A stretch of 64,000 bases of DNA from the NCBI RefSeq assembly GCF_006439015.1, contig NZ_RCZG01000001.1, positions 959,557 to 1,023,556 of the forward strand, in the 5' to 3' direction. The notes below the pieces were generated by a model that saw only the letters and a program-made list of their open reading frames with translations, did not search any database and had not been told where the DNA came from. The stretch is from Mycolicibacterium hodleri (GTDB lineage: Bacteria > Actinomycetota > Actinomycetes > Mycobacteriales > Mycobacteriaceae). Below, piece by piece: positions 7,990 to 15,469 of the stretch; positions within the stretch are counted from its first letter, which is position 1, and every line of letters begins with the position of its first letter. The position numbers and the translations under genes are program-made.

Positions 7990-8023
7990 TTCGACCCCGC
8001 ACACTCTCCGGTGCGGGGTCGAA
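7990..8023 (+). terminator. Perfect 13-bp stem-loop terminator
   Basis: TTCGACCCCGCAC (7990-8002) and its exact reverse complement GTGCGGGGTCGAA (8011-8023) enclose an 8-base loop, just after the broken small gene ending at 7986. The stem is symmetric and could stop transcription either way. Confidence 0.75.
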
Positions 8024-8141
8024 TCACGTTGGCTGGCCCCAGGGCGGCGCTCAAACAAAGGGGCCGCCCCGTTGAGGTTTCGTTGAGGTCGGCGCCTGAT
8101 CCTTTCTTCAGCCAGCCTCTTGCCCGAAGAAAGGACATCAC

Positions 8142-8873
8142 ATGATCAAGACCCGTCTCGCCGGAGCCGCCGCCCTCGTGGCCCTAGGGCTCGCCGCTAC
8201 CGGCGGCACTGTCCTCGCTGTTGCCGCGCCCGCCTCCGCCGACACCAGCACCACCTCTTCATCTGGCGCCGCCTCCTCGTCCGACAGCTCTCCCACCGCC
8301 TCTTCAGGATCTAGTACGACGTCCACGTCAGCCACCGGCACGGCGCCGTCCACTGCCACCGCCACACCGCCGCAGAACACTTCGTCGCAGATGCAAGACA
8401 CCAGCACCGTGCCGACGTCGGCCACGACCATTTCCGACAACGGCCCGACCTCCAAGATCGGATCAACACCGACGGCGAGCGTGAGTAGCTCGGGTGGCGC
8501 AGTGACGTCCTCGACGCCCATCCTGAGCGCCGACCAGAGGCGCGCGCTCATTACTGGGTCCACGAGTGAGAAAAGAGCAATCTTCTCCGCAGTTCCTCAA
8601 GACCAACTGAGGGCCTACCTGGCGGCGAACCCATTCACCCCCGAAGAAGAAGCCGCCTGGAAACGGCAATCCGTCGCCGAGGATGCCGACAGGGCGGCCC
8701 GGATGAGAGCCGTCGCCGACGCACAGGCTGCTCGTGCGGATCAGCAGCAAGTACTCGACGTCGTCGGGACTGTCGCAGGCGCCGCGACAGTCATCGCCGG
8801 TGCGGTCGCGCCCGGACCCGCAGTAGCTCTACTTCCCATGGCCATCACTGCTGCCAGCTCTGCTGCCGGCTAA
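8142..8873 (+). CDS. Exported Ser/Thr-rich protein with hydrophobic C-terminus
   Basis: 243 residues from ATG 8142, with gaaagga upstream at a good distance. The Sec signal MIKTRLAGAAALVALGLAAT is followed by an AAPASA cleavage site. Residues about 33-125 are almost pure Ser/Thr/Ala/Pro, a composition often O-mannosylated in exported mycobacterial proteins (inference). A helical domain follows (SADQRRALITGSTSEKRAIF; FTPEEEAAWKRQSVAEDADR), and the last 45 residues form a glycine/alanine-rich hydrophobic stretch that could insert in a membrane. It is related by its signal peptide to the divergent gene at 7083-7601. Function unknown. Confidence 0.75.
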   Translation: MIKTRLAGAAALVALGLAATGGTVLAVAAPASADTSTTSSSGAASSSDSSPTASSGSSTTSTSATGTAPSTATATPPQNTSSQMQDTSTVPTSATTISDNGPTSKIGSTPTASVSSSGGAVTSSTPILSADQRRALITGSTSEKRAIFSAVPQDQLRAYLAANPFTPEEEAAWKRQSVAEDADRAARMRAVADAQAARADQQQVLDVVGTVAGAATVIAGAVAPGPAVALLPMAITAASSAAG

Positions 8874-8880
8874 GGCAGCC

Positions 8881-9090
8881 GTGGGGAGTGGCGTGATACC
8901 CGCCCACCTGATTCCCGGGTTCACGCCCAAGCCGGCTCCGACCACCACGCCCGGCAACGGTCTTGGTGCGGGCCACGGTTGGGACCCTGGCCCCAACCAA
9001 CCCGCGTGGTCGCCGTGCGGCTCCCCCGGGCCTTCGTGCTGTGGAATGGTCACGGGGCGGGCGGGGCGGCAGGTGCGATCTCGAAGGTGA
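8881..9090 (+). CDS. Possible short Pro/Gly-rich peptide
   Basis: A GTG-initiated frame of 69 codons follows the previous gene by seven bases and overlaps the 3' end of the EmbR-like gene on the other strand by about 40 bases. It reads IPAHLIPGFTPKPAPTTTPG, then GHGWDPGPNQPAW and a Cys pair. No clear ribosome site; it may be a chance frame or a remnant. Confidence 0.2.
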   Translation: MGSGVIPAHLIPGFTPKPAPTTTPGNGLGAGHGWDPGPNQPAWSPCGSPGPSCCGMVTGRAGRQVRSRR

Positions 9091-10222
9091 ATTGGGAGCT
9101 ACCAATGGTGATGACGTCACCGTCGCCGAGCGTCGCGCTGCCGCGGATGCGCTGGTGGGAAACCTGCACGCCGTTGGCTGACCGCAGGTCGTTGATCACG
9201 AAGGTGGCGCCCGTGTCGATGATCGTGGCGTGGTATCGGCTCACTTTGGGGTCGTCCAGTACGACGCCGTTGTCGCCCCGGCGCCCGATCCCGGTGGTCA
9301 CCGTTTCCAGCGGGTAGCAGCGGCCGGCGGCGTCGCGGAGCTGCGCCCGGCTCGATCCGCCGGACGCCGATGTCGTCGTGTGATGCTCGAGAGTGGTGAG
9401 AATTTCGGAGGCGTCGTTCTGCGCGATCTGCGCGACGTCCAACGGCTCCTGACGCAGGATCCGCTGCTGCAGCGTTCGTACCGTCGGCCCGGGTTCGATG
9501 CCCAGTTCGTCGGACAGCACTGTTCTCAATCGGCGGTATGCGTGCAGGGCGTCGGTCTGGCGCTCGGCCGCGTAGTAGGCAGTGATCAATTGGGTCCACA
9601 GGGGTTCCCGATAGGGGTGCTCGGCCACTAATCCTTCGAGTTCGCTGATAATCGAATCGCCTCGTCCGCAGGCGATTTCAGATTCCGCGCGCACCACGTG
9701 GGCGACCATCTTGTCCTCGACGAGTGCGGTTGCGAACGATTCGACGAAGCGGAACTCGCGCAGATCGTCGAGGACGGGACCGCGCCATTGCGCCAGAGCG
9801 GCTGATAGGCGGTCGCCGGCCAGCCGGAATCGGCCGGCTGCCGCCGCTTGCACGCCGGCTGCCTTCTCGCTGTTGAACCGCCCGAGATCACAGGCCGCGT
9901 CGAGCACGTTGAGCCGGTAGCCCGGACGGGCGCTGGCCAACACGGTCTTCGGGTCGACACCGGCTGAGCCGAGGACCTTGCGCAGGTTCGCCACGTAGAC
10001 GTGCAGGTTGTGGATCGCGTCGGCTTGGGGCGTGTCCTCGTCCCAAATCGCACCGATCATCGAGTCCCTCGGAACGGGACGATTGCGGTTGATCAGCAGC
10101 AGCGCCAAGACTGCGCTCTGTTTGGGTGTGCCCAACGGGACCGGCCCGCTTTTTACGCTGACCTGTAGTGGACCCAGCACGCCGAAGTCCAGAACCGACG
10201 CAACCACGGACCTCGAAGTCAT
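9050..10222 (-). CDS. EmbR-like transcriptional regulator (OmpR-type DNA binding, BTAD, FHA)
   Basis: 390 residues, the length of mycobacterial EmbR (about 388). In order: a winged-helix OmpR/SARP DNA-binding domain (about 10-100, with LGTPKQSAVLALLL and LHVYVANLRKVLG); a bacterial transcriptional activation domain of TPR type (about 105-255); and a C-terminal FHA domain (about 302-385) with GR at 313-314, S-R-Y-H at 328-331 and N-G at 350-351, the residues that bind phosphothreonine. EmbR in M. tuberculosis is phosphorylated by the Ser/Thr kinase PknH and acts on arabinosyltransferase genes. Here the start codon overlaps the stop of the kinase gene upstream (ATGA), so kinase and regulator are made together and probably form one pathway. 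The target genes are unknown, so I do not assign the symbol. Confidence 0.92.
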   Translation of the reverse strand: MTSRSVVASVLDFGVLGPLQVSVKSGPVPLGTPKQSAVLALLLINRNRPVPRDSMIGAIWDEDTPQADAIHNLHVYVANLRKVLGSAGVDPKTVLASARPGYRLNVLDAACDLGRFNSEKAAGVQAAAAGRFRLAGDRLSAALAQWRGPVLDDLREFRFVESFATALVEDKMVAHVVRAESEIACGRGDSIISELEGLVAEHPYREPLWTQLITAYYAAERQTDALHAYRRLRTVLSDELGIEPGPTVRTLQQRILRQEPLDVAQIAQNDASEILTTLEHHTTTSASGGSSRAQLRDAAGRCYPLETVTTGIGRRGDNGVVLDDPKVSRYHATIIDTGATFVINDLRSANGVQVSHQRIRGSATLGDGDVITIGSSQFTFEIAPAAPPAP

Positions 10223-12069
10223 TGGCTGGCGATGAGTTTCACCACGGGGTGCGGGCCCATGTCGGTTACATAGAGGTTGCCCGCTCCGTCGACCGCCACT
10301 CCCTGGGGGTCGTTGAGGCCGCTGAAGGGCAGCGGGATCGCCGCCGTCGCGCCGGGCCGGAGCTCGACGATCCCGGCGTTGCCGCGGTCGGTGACGTACA
10401 CAGTGCCTTTCGCGTCGATGGCCACGCCGTGGGGATCGTTGAGGCCGGTGAACGGTAGCGCCTGTGCCACAGTCGACCCTGGCGCCAGGCGCATCACTCG
10501 GTTGTTACCCGTGTCGGTGACGTCGACACCGCCCGAGGCATCGACGGCGACGCCGCGGGGATCGTTGAGGCCGGTGAAGGGCAGTGTGATCGCCGTCGTC
10601 GCACCGGCCGCCAGGAATAGCACCCGATCGTTGCCACGATCGACGACGTAGACGTCGCCCGCCGGACTGGCGATGATGCCGCGGGGGTCGTTGAGGCCGG
10701 TGAACGGCAGCGTGGCCGCCGCACGCGCGCCCGCAGGCAGCCACACCACCCGGTCGTTACTCGAGTCGGTGACGTAGACGTCGCCTTTGGCGTCGACCGC
10801 GACATCTTGCGGGTTCTTGAGCCCGCTGATCGGCAGCTGGGTCGCCGCAGTCGCGCCGACCTCCAGTCGCATCACCCGATCGGTGCCGATGGCGGTGACG
10901 TATGCGGTCCCGGCGGGATCGACCGCGACGCCGCCAGCGACGCGAATCTCCGGGAACGGTAGGGCGATCTGTGAGGAATAACCCTGCCCGACCGGTGAGG
11001 CTGCAGGACTGCTGCTGTCTGAGGCATGCCGCCCGATGATGACGACTCCCGCGACCACGACCGCCACTGCCGCGATAGAGGCAACGAGTAACGCGATGGC
11101 CTTGCGCGACAAGTGAATACGCTGACGAGCGTGTGATCCGACAGCTTCGGTGGTGGGGAGCGTCGGATGATCCTCCAGTGCCGCACGGGCTGCCGCGGCG
11201 AGGTCCTGCACGGAGTCGAAGCGGTCGTCGGGATTCTTGGCCATACCCGTGGCGATGACCGCATCGAAGGCGATGGGTACCTCGGACCTCGTGACGCTGG
11301 GTTGCGGAGGCGGAGTGTGCAGATGATGGGCGATCAAGCCCTGCATACCCACCTCGGAGGTGAACGGTGGCTGGCCGGTGAGGCACTCGTACAGCACGCA
11401 GGTCAGCGCGTACACGTCGACCCGGGAGTGGGTCTTGACTGCGGCGCCGATGGCCTCCGGAGCCATGTAGACCGCGGTGCCGATGGTTTCGCCCGCCTTG
11501 GTCAGCGTGGCATCTCCGGAGGCGTGAGCGATCCCAAAGTCGATGAGGTACGCGAAGTCGTTGACGCAGACCAGGATGTTGGAGGGTTTGACATCGCGAT
11601 GCACCAGACCCACGTCATGGGCCGCTTGAAGTGCGCCGGCCACCTGAACGATGATCGCCACCGCACGCATCGGCGGCAAAGCACCTTCCTGTTTGATCAG
11701 CGTGCGCAGGTCCCTACCGTCGACGAGCCGCATGTTCAGAAAGAGCCGACCGTCGACATCGCCGAAGTCGTGGATCGGGATGATGTGCGGCTCGGTCAGC
11801 TGTGCCACGGCCTCGCACTCCCGCCGGAACCGTTCCCGCGACTCATCGTCGTCGGCAGAGTGTTCGGGCAGCACCTTCAGCGCGACCACCCGATTGGTCT
11901 GCGAGTCGCGGGCCCGCCACACCTGACCCATGCCACCCGCGCCAAGCAGTGACAACAGTCCATAGCGCCCGAAGGTTTCGGTCGGCACTGCACCGGAGGT
12001 GTCGTCCACGCCGTCGGACGAGTCCTCGCCGGCAGTGGCGTCCCCGCCGTCTATGACCGTGTCATCCAT
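10219..12069 (-). CDS. Membrane Ser/Thr protein kinase with extracellular six-repeat NHL sensor (PknD-like)
   Basis: 616 residues from ATG 12069. Kinase domain about 34-300: glycine loop GAGGMGQVW, Lys65, HRDVKPSN at 157-164, DFG at 177-179 and MAPE at 202-205. One transmembrane segment at about 325-346 (ALLVASIAAVAVVVAGVVII) separates it from an outer domain made of six NHL repeats (about 375-615), each with a L-P-F-x-G-L-N-D-P...VYVTD-x-G-N-x-R-V pattern, the repeat of a six-bladed propeller. This is the architecture of M. tuberculosis PknD, but the downstream partner is an EmbR-like FHA regulator, the partner of PknH. An upstream GTG/ATG start near 12114 is possible; 12069 gives a conventional N-terminus though no strong ribosome site. 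The ligand of the propeller is unknown. Confidence 0.93.
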   Translation of the reverse strand: MDDTVIDGGDATAGEDSSDGVDDTSGAVPTETFGRYGLLSLLGAGGMGQVWRARDSQTNRVVALKVLPEHSADDDESRERFRRECEAVAQLTEPHIIPIHDFGDVDGRLFLNMRLVDGRDLRTLIKQEGALPPMRAVAIIVQVAGALQAAHDVGLVHRDVKPSNILVCVNDFAYLIDFGIAHASGDATLTKAGETIGTAVYMAPEAIGAAVKTHSRVDVYALTCVLYECLTGQPPFTSEVGMQGLIAHHLHTPPPQPSVTRSEVPIAFDAVIATGMAKNPDDRFDSVQDLAAAARAALEDHPTLPTTEAVGSHARQRIHLSRKAIALLVASIAAVAVVVAGVVIIGRHASDSSSPAASPVGQGYSSQIALPFPEIRVAGGVAVDPAGTAYVTAIGTDRVMRLEVGATAATQLPISGLKNPQDVAVDAKGDVYVTDSSNDRVVWLPAGARAAATLPFTGLNDPRGIIASPAGDVYVVDRGNDRVLFLAAGATTAITLPFTGLNDPRGVAVDASGGVDVTDTGNNRVMRLAPGSTVAQALPFTGLNDPHGVAIDAKGTVYVTDRGNAGIVELRPGATAAIPLPFSGLNDPQGVAVDGAGNLYVTDMGPHPVVKLIASQ

Positions 12070-12462
12070 CGCTACTGATAACCCTGCCTCGTGGTGGCTA
12101 ACGCATACACGCAATCATTCAAACAGGCGGGACGTCACTTCCGCGGCGGATGTGCCGACGTCTCGCTCCTCGAAGAAATCGAGGCGACTCAGATCCTGTC
12201 TCGCGGATCAGCGACGACTACGCTGCGGGGCGCTGCCAACCGTACGGCGTGATGATCAGATCGACGATCGCATTTGGAGATCCTGGTCGGCGGTCGATCA
12301 TCCCTTCCTTGCAGCTGGCGAGCCGTCGCGATCGCGCCGACGCCATCAAATTCGTTGTCACTGAGACGCGTTCGCCTCTGCGGGCGAAATGGGGCTCGCG
12401 CAGCGTCCTTGCTTTACGAGTATGCATTTCGTAGTGCCACCGTGTCGCGTTCGTCGTCGTTC
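12070..12462. other. Intergenic stretch without a convincing gene
   Basis: This stretch is the upstream region of the kinase gene and of the broken nucleotidyltransferase. Open frames here (for example 12150-12434 plus) have no recognisable domain and no clear ribosome site. Composition looks less GC-rich than the core genes. A remnant of an AbiEi-type antitoxin gene would be expected here, but I cannot see one. Confidence 0.4.
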
Positions 12463-13235
12463 ATGTGTGCGCCCAGTTCTCAGCGCGGCGCAAAGAGGCC
12501 AGCGCAATTCGGTATTTCCACCGAATAGGTCGAACGCGACCACCTCATCTCACACTTACTTGCGTTTCTTAGTACCAAGGTCGGAGAACAGGTGCAATTC
12601 ATCGGGGGCACCGCATTGGCGCGCACCCACCTACCGACCGGACGCCTCAGCGAGGACATCGACCTGATCGCCATCGACGACCGCAAGCCCGTCGCCGCGT
12701 CCCTCGACGCGGCGCTGCCCCGAGCACTGTCACGGTCGCACGGACGGCTCACCCTCGAACCAGCATTGGGCAGCATCGCAAGCACCTGCCAGCCACCCTT
12801 CGAACGGCCAGCGGCCTCTCGGTGCGAATTCAGCTGCTCTCCCCGCGGGACCGCATCGTCTGGCCGTCCGAACGGCGCGTGCTCGTCCAGCGCTACACCG
12901 ACGCCCCTGCGGCCGAGCTGTTCGTTCCGACGCTGCCAGCGTTCGCCGCGTCGAAGACGTCGACGTGGGCCGATCGGAAAGGTGCTCGCGATCTCTGGGA
13001 CCTTTGGGCTCTGAGCGAGTTGGGCGCCATCGGCCGACGAGCCGCGGACCTTTACCGACGCTACGGGCCCACCAATCATCCGCCTGCGCCGCAACTATTC
13101 ACGTCCGCGCCAACCGACGCCGAGTGGCAGGCCCAACTGGCCGGGCAGACCCGCATCACGGTCTCTGCGCACAACGCCGTCACAGCCCTACGGGAAGCCT
13201 GGCTTGCGGCCGTCGCCGCTATCAACGATGAATAA
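12463..13235 (+). pseudogene. AbiEii/AbiGii-type nucleotidyltransferase, nonsense plus frameshift
   Basis: ATG 12463 opens a frame ending PAQFGISTE, a TAG at 12526-12528 interrupts it, and the same frame continues VERDHLISHLLAFLSTKVG, VQFIGGTALARTHLPTGRLS, EDIDLIA. The G-G-T-A-L and S-E-D-I-D-L motifs are the nucleotide-binding and metal-binding elements of AbiEii-type toxins. Near 12790-12820 the frame shifts; the second half reads SGLSVRIQLLSPRDRIVWPS, then TSTWADRKGARDLWDLWALS (a D-R-x-x-x-D-L-x-D-L motif also typical of the family) to the stop at 13235. Restored, the protein would be about 255 residues. In AbiE systems this toxin pairs with an AbiEi antitoxin; none is intact here. Non-functional unless the lesions are sequence errors. 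Confidence 0.75.
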
Positions 13236-13278
13236 ACGATGACTCGGCGAATCTGATCTTGAAGAACAGCCTCTGACG

Positions 13279-13352
13279 TAGGGCGACTGGGACTTGAACC
13301 CAGGACCAACGGATTATGAGTCCGCGGCTCTAACCAACTGAGCTACCGCCCC
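13279..13352 (-). tRNA. tRNA-Met (CAT anticodon; could be tRNA-Ile2)
   Basis: The minus strand folds into a full cloverleaf: acceptor GGGGCGG with TCGCCCT (G-U at both ends), D stem GCTC/GAGC, anticodon stem GCGGA/TCCGT with loop CTCATAA, T stem CTGGG/CCCAG, discriminator A. The anticodon is CAT. It is not the initiator (no GGG/CCC run in the anticodon stem). Elongator Met is most likely, but a lysidine-modified Ile2 tRNA has the same encoded anticodon. CCA is not encoded. Its 3' half is duplicated at 6112. Confidence 0.93.
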
Positions 13353-13456
13353 ATCACGCATGCGCGCGGCCACCATGGTCGCACAGGCGCTCGGACCCAT
13401 CACCGCCGATATGCGAACAACGATCATGACCGACGTCGCCGCATTAGGCTCCGATC

Positions 13457-13831
13457 GTGATCCGCTTCCTGCTGCGCACGGTCGTGTTCCTTGGCTCCTC
13501 GGCCATCGGTCTCCTGGCGGCGGCCTGGCTTGTCCCTGGCGTGACGGTTCGCCCCCTCGGCTTCGTCATCGCCGTCGTCATCTTCACCGTCGCGCAGGCC
13601 ATCCTGGCGCCATTCTTCTTGAAGATGGCCAGCCGTTACGCGACGGCGTTCCTCGGTGGCATCGGCCTTGTCTCCACGCTCGCGGCCCTGATTCTGGCGT
13701 CTGTGCTCACCCACGGGCTGAGCATCAGCGGCATCGGCTCTTGGGTGGCAGCGACGGTGGTCGTCTGGCTGGTCACCGCCCTTGCGACGCTGCTGCTGCC
13801 CATGCTGATCCTGAAGAAGAAGGTCGCGTAG
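13457..13831 (+). CDS. Four-helix membrane protein, phage-holin superfamily IV-like
   Basis: 124 residues from GTG 13457, almost entirely hydrophobic: four predicted membrane segments (about 5-25, 31-52, 60-85, 93-118) with a final KKKVA. Size and layout fit the 'phage holin family' membrane proteins common in actinobacterial chromosomes (DUF-type, not true lysis holins). It is followed after 9 bases by another membrane protein gene, so the two are probably cotranscribed. No catalytic residues. Biological role unknown. Confidence 0.7.
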   Translation: MIRFLLRTVVFLGSSAIGLLAAAWLVPGVTVRPLGFVIAVVIFTVAQAILAPFFLKMASRYATAFLGGIGLVSTLAALILASVLTHGLSISGIGSWVAATVVVWLVTALATLLLPMLILKKKVA

Positions 13832-13840
13832 CAGCCGCGC

Positions 13841-14569
13841 ATGAACAAGCCGTTGATCGCTGGCTTGCTGACCGCGTGGTGCGTATTACTCGTTGCACCT
13901 GCCTGGATCGTCTACTTCGTCTTCCGTGGCATCGACGCCGACACCCCGATCATCGGGCCCATCATCGCCATCTGGATCGTGGGCTACCTGCTTCAACTCG
14001 GCGTGTTCATCGCTGCCACGCGCAAGGCCTCGCGCAACGGCATCGGCGGCTGGTTCCTCGCTTCGACGATGCCCTTCGTTGCAGACTGGACCGTGCCGGT
14101 CGCGCCATGGTCACCCGCCGCGGTCCTGATCGTCGTCGGCGCCTACGCGGCGTGGTTCTACTCGCGCATCGAGCGCAGCGATGAACTGCAGCGCAACGGA
14201 ATTCCGGCGGCGGGAACCGTCCTCGAGATCGAGACTCCGCTCATGAACACCATCATCAACGACGTCTACATCCGCCGGACCATGATGCTGCGAATCGAGC
14301 GCTCCGACGGCGCGGCGCCGTATCAGGCCAAGTACACGGGGACGTTCATGCTCGGTGAGGTCCCGAAACCTGGAGACGTCTTCAACGTGCGAATCGACCC
14401 GAAGGACCCCCACCACCTGGAGACGACCGACGAAACCCCCAAAACGTCTGCGCCGCAAAACTACTCCACGGTCGCCGAGCAGCTCCAGCAACTCGACGAC
14501 ATGCACCGCCGCGGTGCGCTCACCGACGACGAGTTCACGGAGGCCAAACGCCGCATCCTTCGCGGGTAG
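13841..14569 (+). CDS. Membrane protein with C-terminal SHOCT domain
   Basis: 242 residues. Three or four membrane segments in the first 110 residues (LLTAWCVLLVAPAWIVYFVF; PIIAIWIVGYLLQLGVFIAA; AVLIVVGAYAAWFYS), then a cytoplasmic beta-rich domain (about 120-205) and a SHOCT domain at the end (EQLQQLDDMHRRGALTDDEF, TEAKRRIL). SHOCT domains are short helical hairpins that end many small actinobacterial membrane proteins and are thought to aid oligomerisation. It lies 9 bases after the previous membrane protein gene. Function unknown. Confidence 0.7.
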   Translation: MNKPLIAGLLTAWCVLLVAPAWIVYFVFRGIDADTPIIGPIIAIWIVGYLLQLGVFIAATRKASRNGIGGWFLASTMPFVADWTVPVAPWSPAAVLIVVGAYAAWFYSRIERSDELQRNGIPAAGTVLEIETPLMNTIINDVYIRRTMMLRIERSDGAAPYQAKYTGTFMLGEVPKPGDVFNVRIDPKDPHHLETTDETPKTSAPQNYSTVAEQLQQLDDMHRRGALTDDEFTEAKRRILRG

Positions 14570-14572
14570 CGC

Positions 14573-15397
14573 TCAGCTGTACACCGGCTGGCCGTCGAGG
14601 CCGAGGAAGTAGCGTTCGGTACCGTCCTCGACGCGGGGTGCATCTCCGCCGAGAGCAACGGCAATCTTGTTGGCGGCGTTGCGCATTACGTCGAGCGTGA
14701 TCTCAAGGGCTTCGGCATCGGAGAAGTGTGCCCGAACGCCCGCGGCCACGTCGGCGTCGATCGTCGACGGCGTCCAGATCAACGCGTCGACGTAGCGCAA
14801 TACGGCCTTCTGCCGGTCGTCGAGCAGAGTTGACCCCTCGTAGTCCTCGATGTCGGAGTACAGCGGCTCGGTCCCGCCCGCGTCGAGCGCCGCGCCCTCG
14901 CGCAGCGACTTGCACAGCCGGCAGTTGTGTTGCACCGCGCCGCGCAGTCGCACCACCTCGGTCGTCACGGGATCCAGCTCGCGGAGCGCGCCGACCATCG
15001 GGGCGAACTGATTGAGTACCAGGTCGACCGGATCAGTGTCGCGGTCCCACACCACGGGGTCCACGACGGGTGCGAAGCCGAGCGCCGCCAGCCCGGCCCG
15101 CACCCGCGGCACGAAGTCGGCGATGAAGATCAGCGCCGCCATGCGGAATGCCTTGCCGCCCATAGCCGTCATGAAGGCTGCGCGCTGCGCGGGGCTGACC
15201 ACGGACACGTCGACGGTGAACTGCTCGGCGAAGTCGGCGAGCATCGGGTCGTCGTCGGCCTCACCCTGCGCCGTCAACGGCGGCAATGACACCGCCCGTC
15301 CGCAGACCTCACGCACCAGTGCATTGCGGCCGGCGTCACCCTCCGGGGACAGCCCGATCAGCCGCGTCAGCATGCCGTACAAACGGTCGTCGTCCAT
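14573..15397 (-). CDS. Carboxymuconolactone decarboxylase (AhpD-like) family protein
   Basis: 274 residues, all-helical. The segment VVRLRGAVQHNCRLCKSLRE carries the C-x-x-C pair of the AhpD/CMD fold, and the following repeat (DRQKAVLRYVDALIWTPSTI; AHFSDAEALEITLDVMRNAA) is typical of this superfamily. Members are thiol-dependent peroxidases/reductases or decarboxylases; the C-x-x-C favours a redox role, but the conserved histidine position is not obvious. The 3' ends of this gene and its plus-strand neighbour (14569) are only three bases apart, so they converge. Start at ATG 15397. Confidence 0.8.
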   Translation of the reverse strand: MDDDRLYGMLTRLIGLSPEGDAGRNALVREVCGRAVSLPPLTAQGEADDDPMLADFAEQFTVDVSVVSPAQRAAFMTAMGGKAFRMAALIFIADFVPRVRAGLAALGFAPVVDPVVWDRDTDPVDLVLNQFAPMVGALRELDPVTTEVVRLRGAVQHNCRLCKSLREGAALDAGGTEPLYSDIEDYEGSTLLDDRQKAVLRYVDALIWTPSTIDADVAAGVRAHFSDAEALEITLDVMRNAANKIAVALGGDAPRVEDGTERYFLGLDGQPVYS

Positions 15398-15469
15398 GAC
15401 CGCGATTATGGCCGGTTCCCCAGCACTGCCACGAGGGAACTCGGCGATCTCTTACCGAGGCCCCCGCCG

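Larger units (their letters stand above)
6112..13352. mobile_element. Putative decayed genomic island between tRNA 3' repeat and intact tRNA
   Basis: The interval is bounded on the left by the tRNA 3'-half copy (6112) and on the right by the intact tRNA (13279-13352), whose 3' end points into the interval, as expected for tRNA-targeted integration. The content is accessory: three small exported proteins, broken small genes, a kinase/EmbR-like pair and a broken AbiEii-type nucleotidyltransferase. Parts (about 6600-7700 and 12100-12600) look lower in GC than the flanks. No integrase gene is present, so the element is either decayed or the repeat has another cause. Confidence 0.4.

Noticed and set aside
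13360..14184. Open frame of 274 codons across two membrane protein genes
   Set aside because: It is a shadow frame: Arg/His-rich with no domain, while both membrane proteins in the other frames are convincing.
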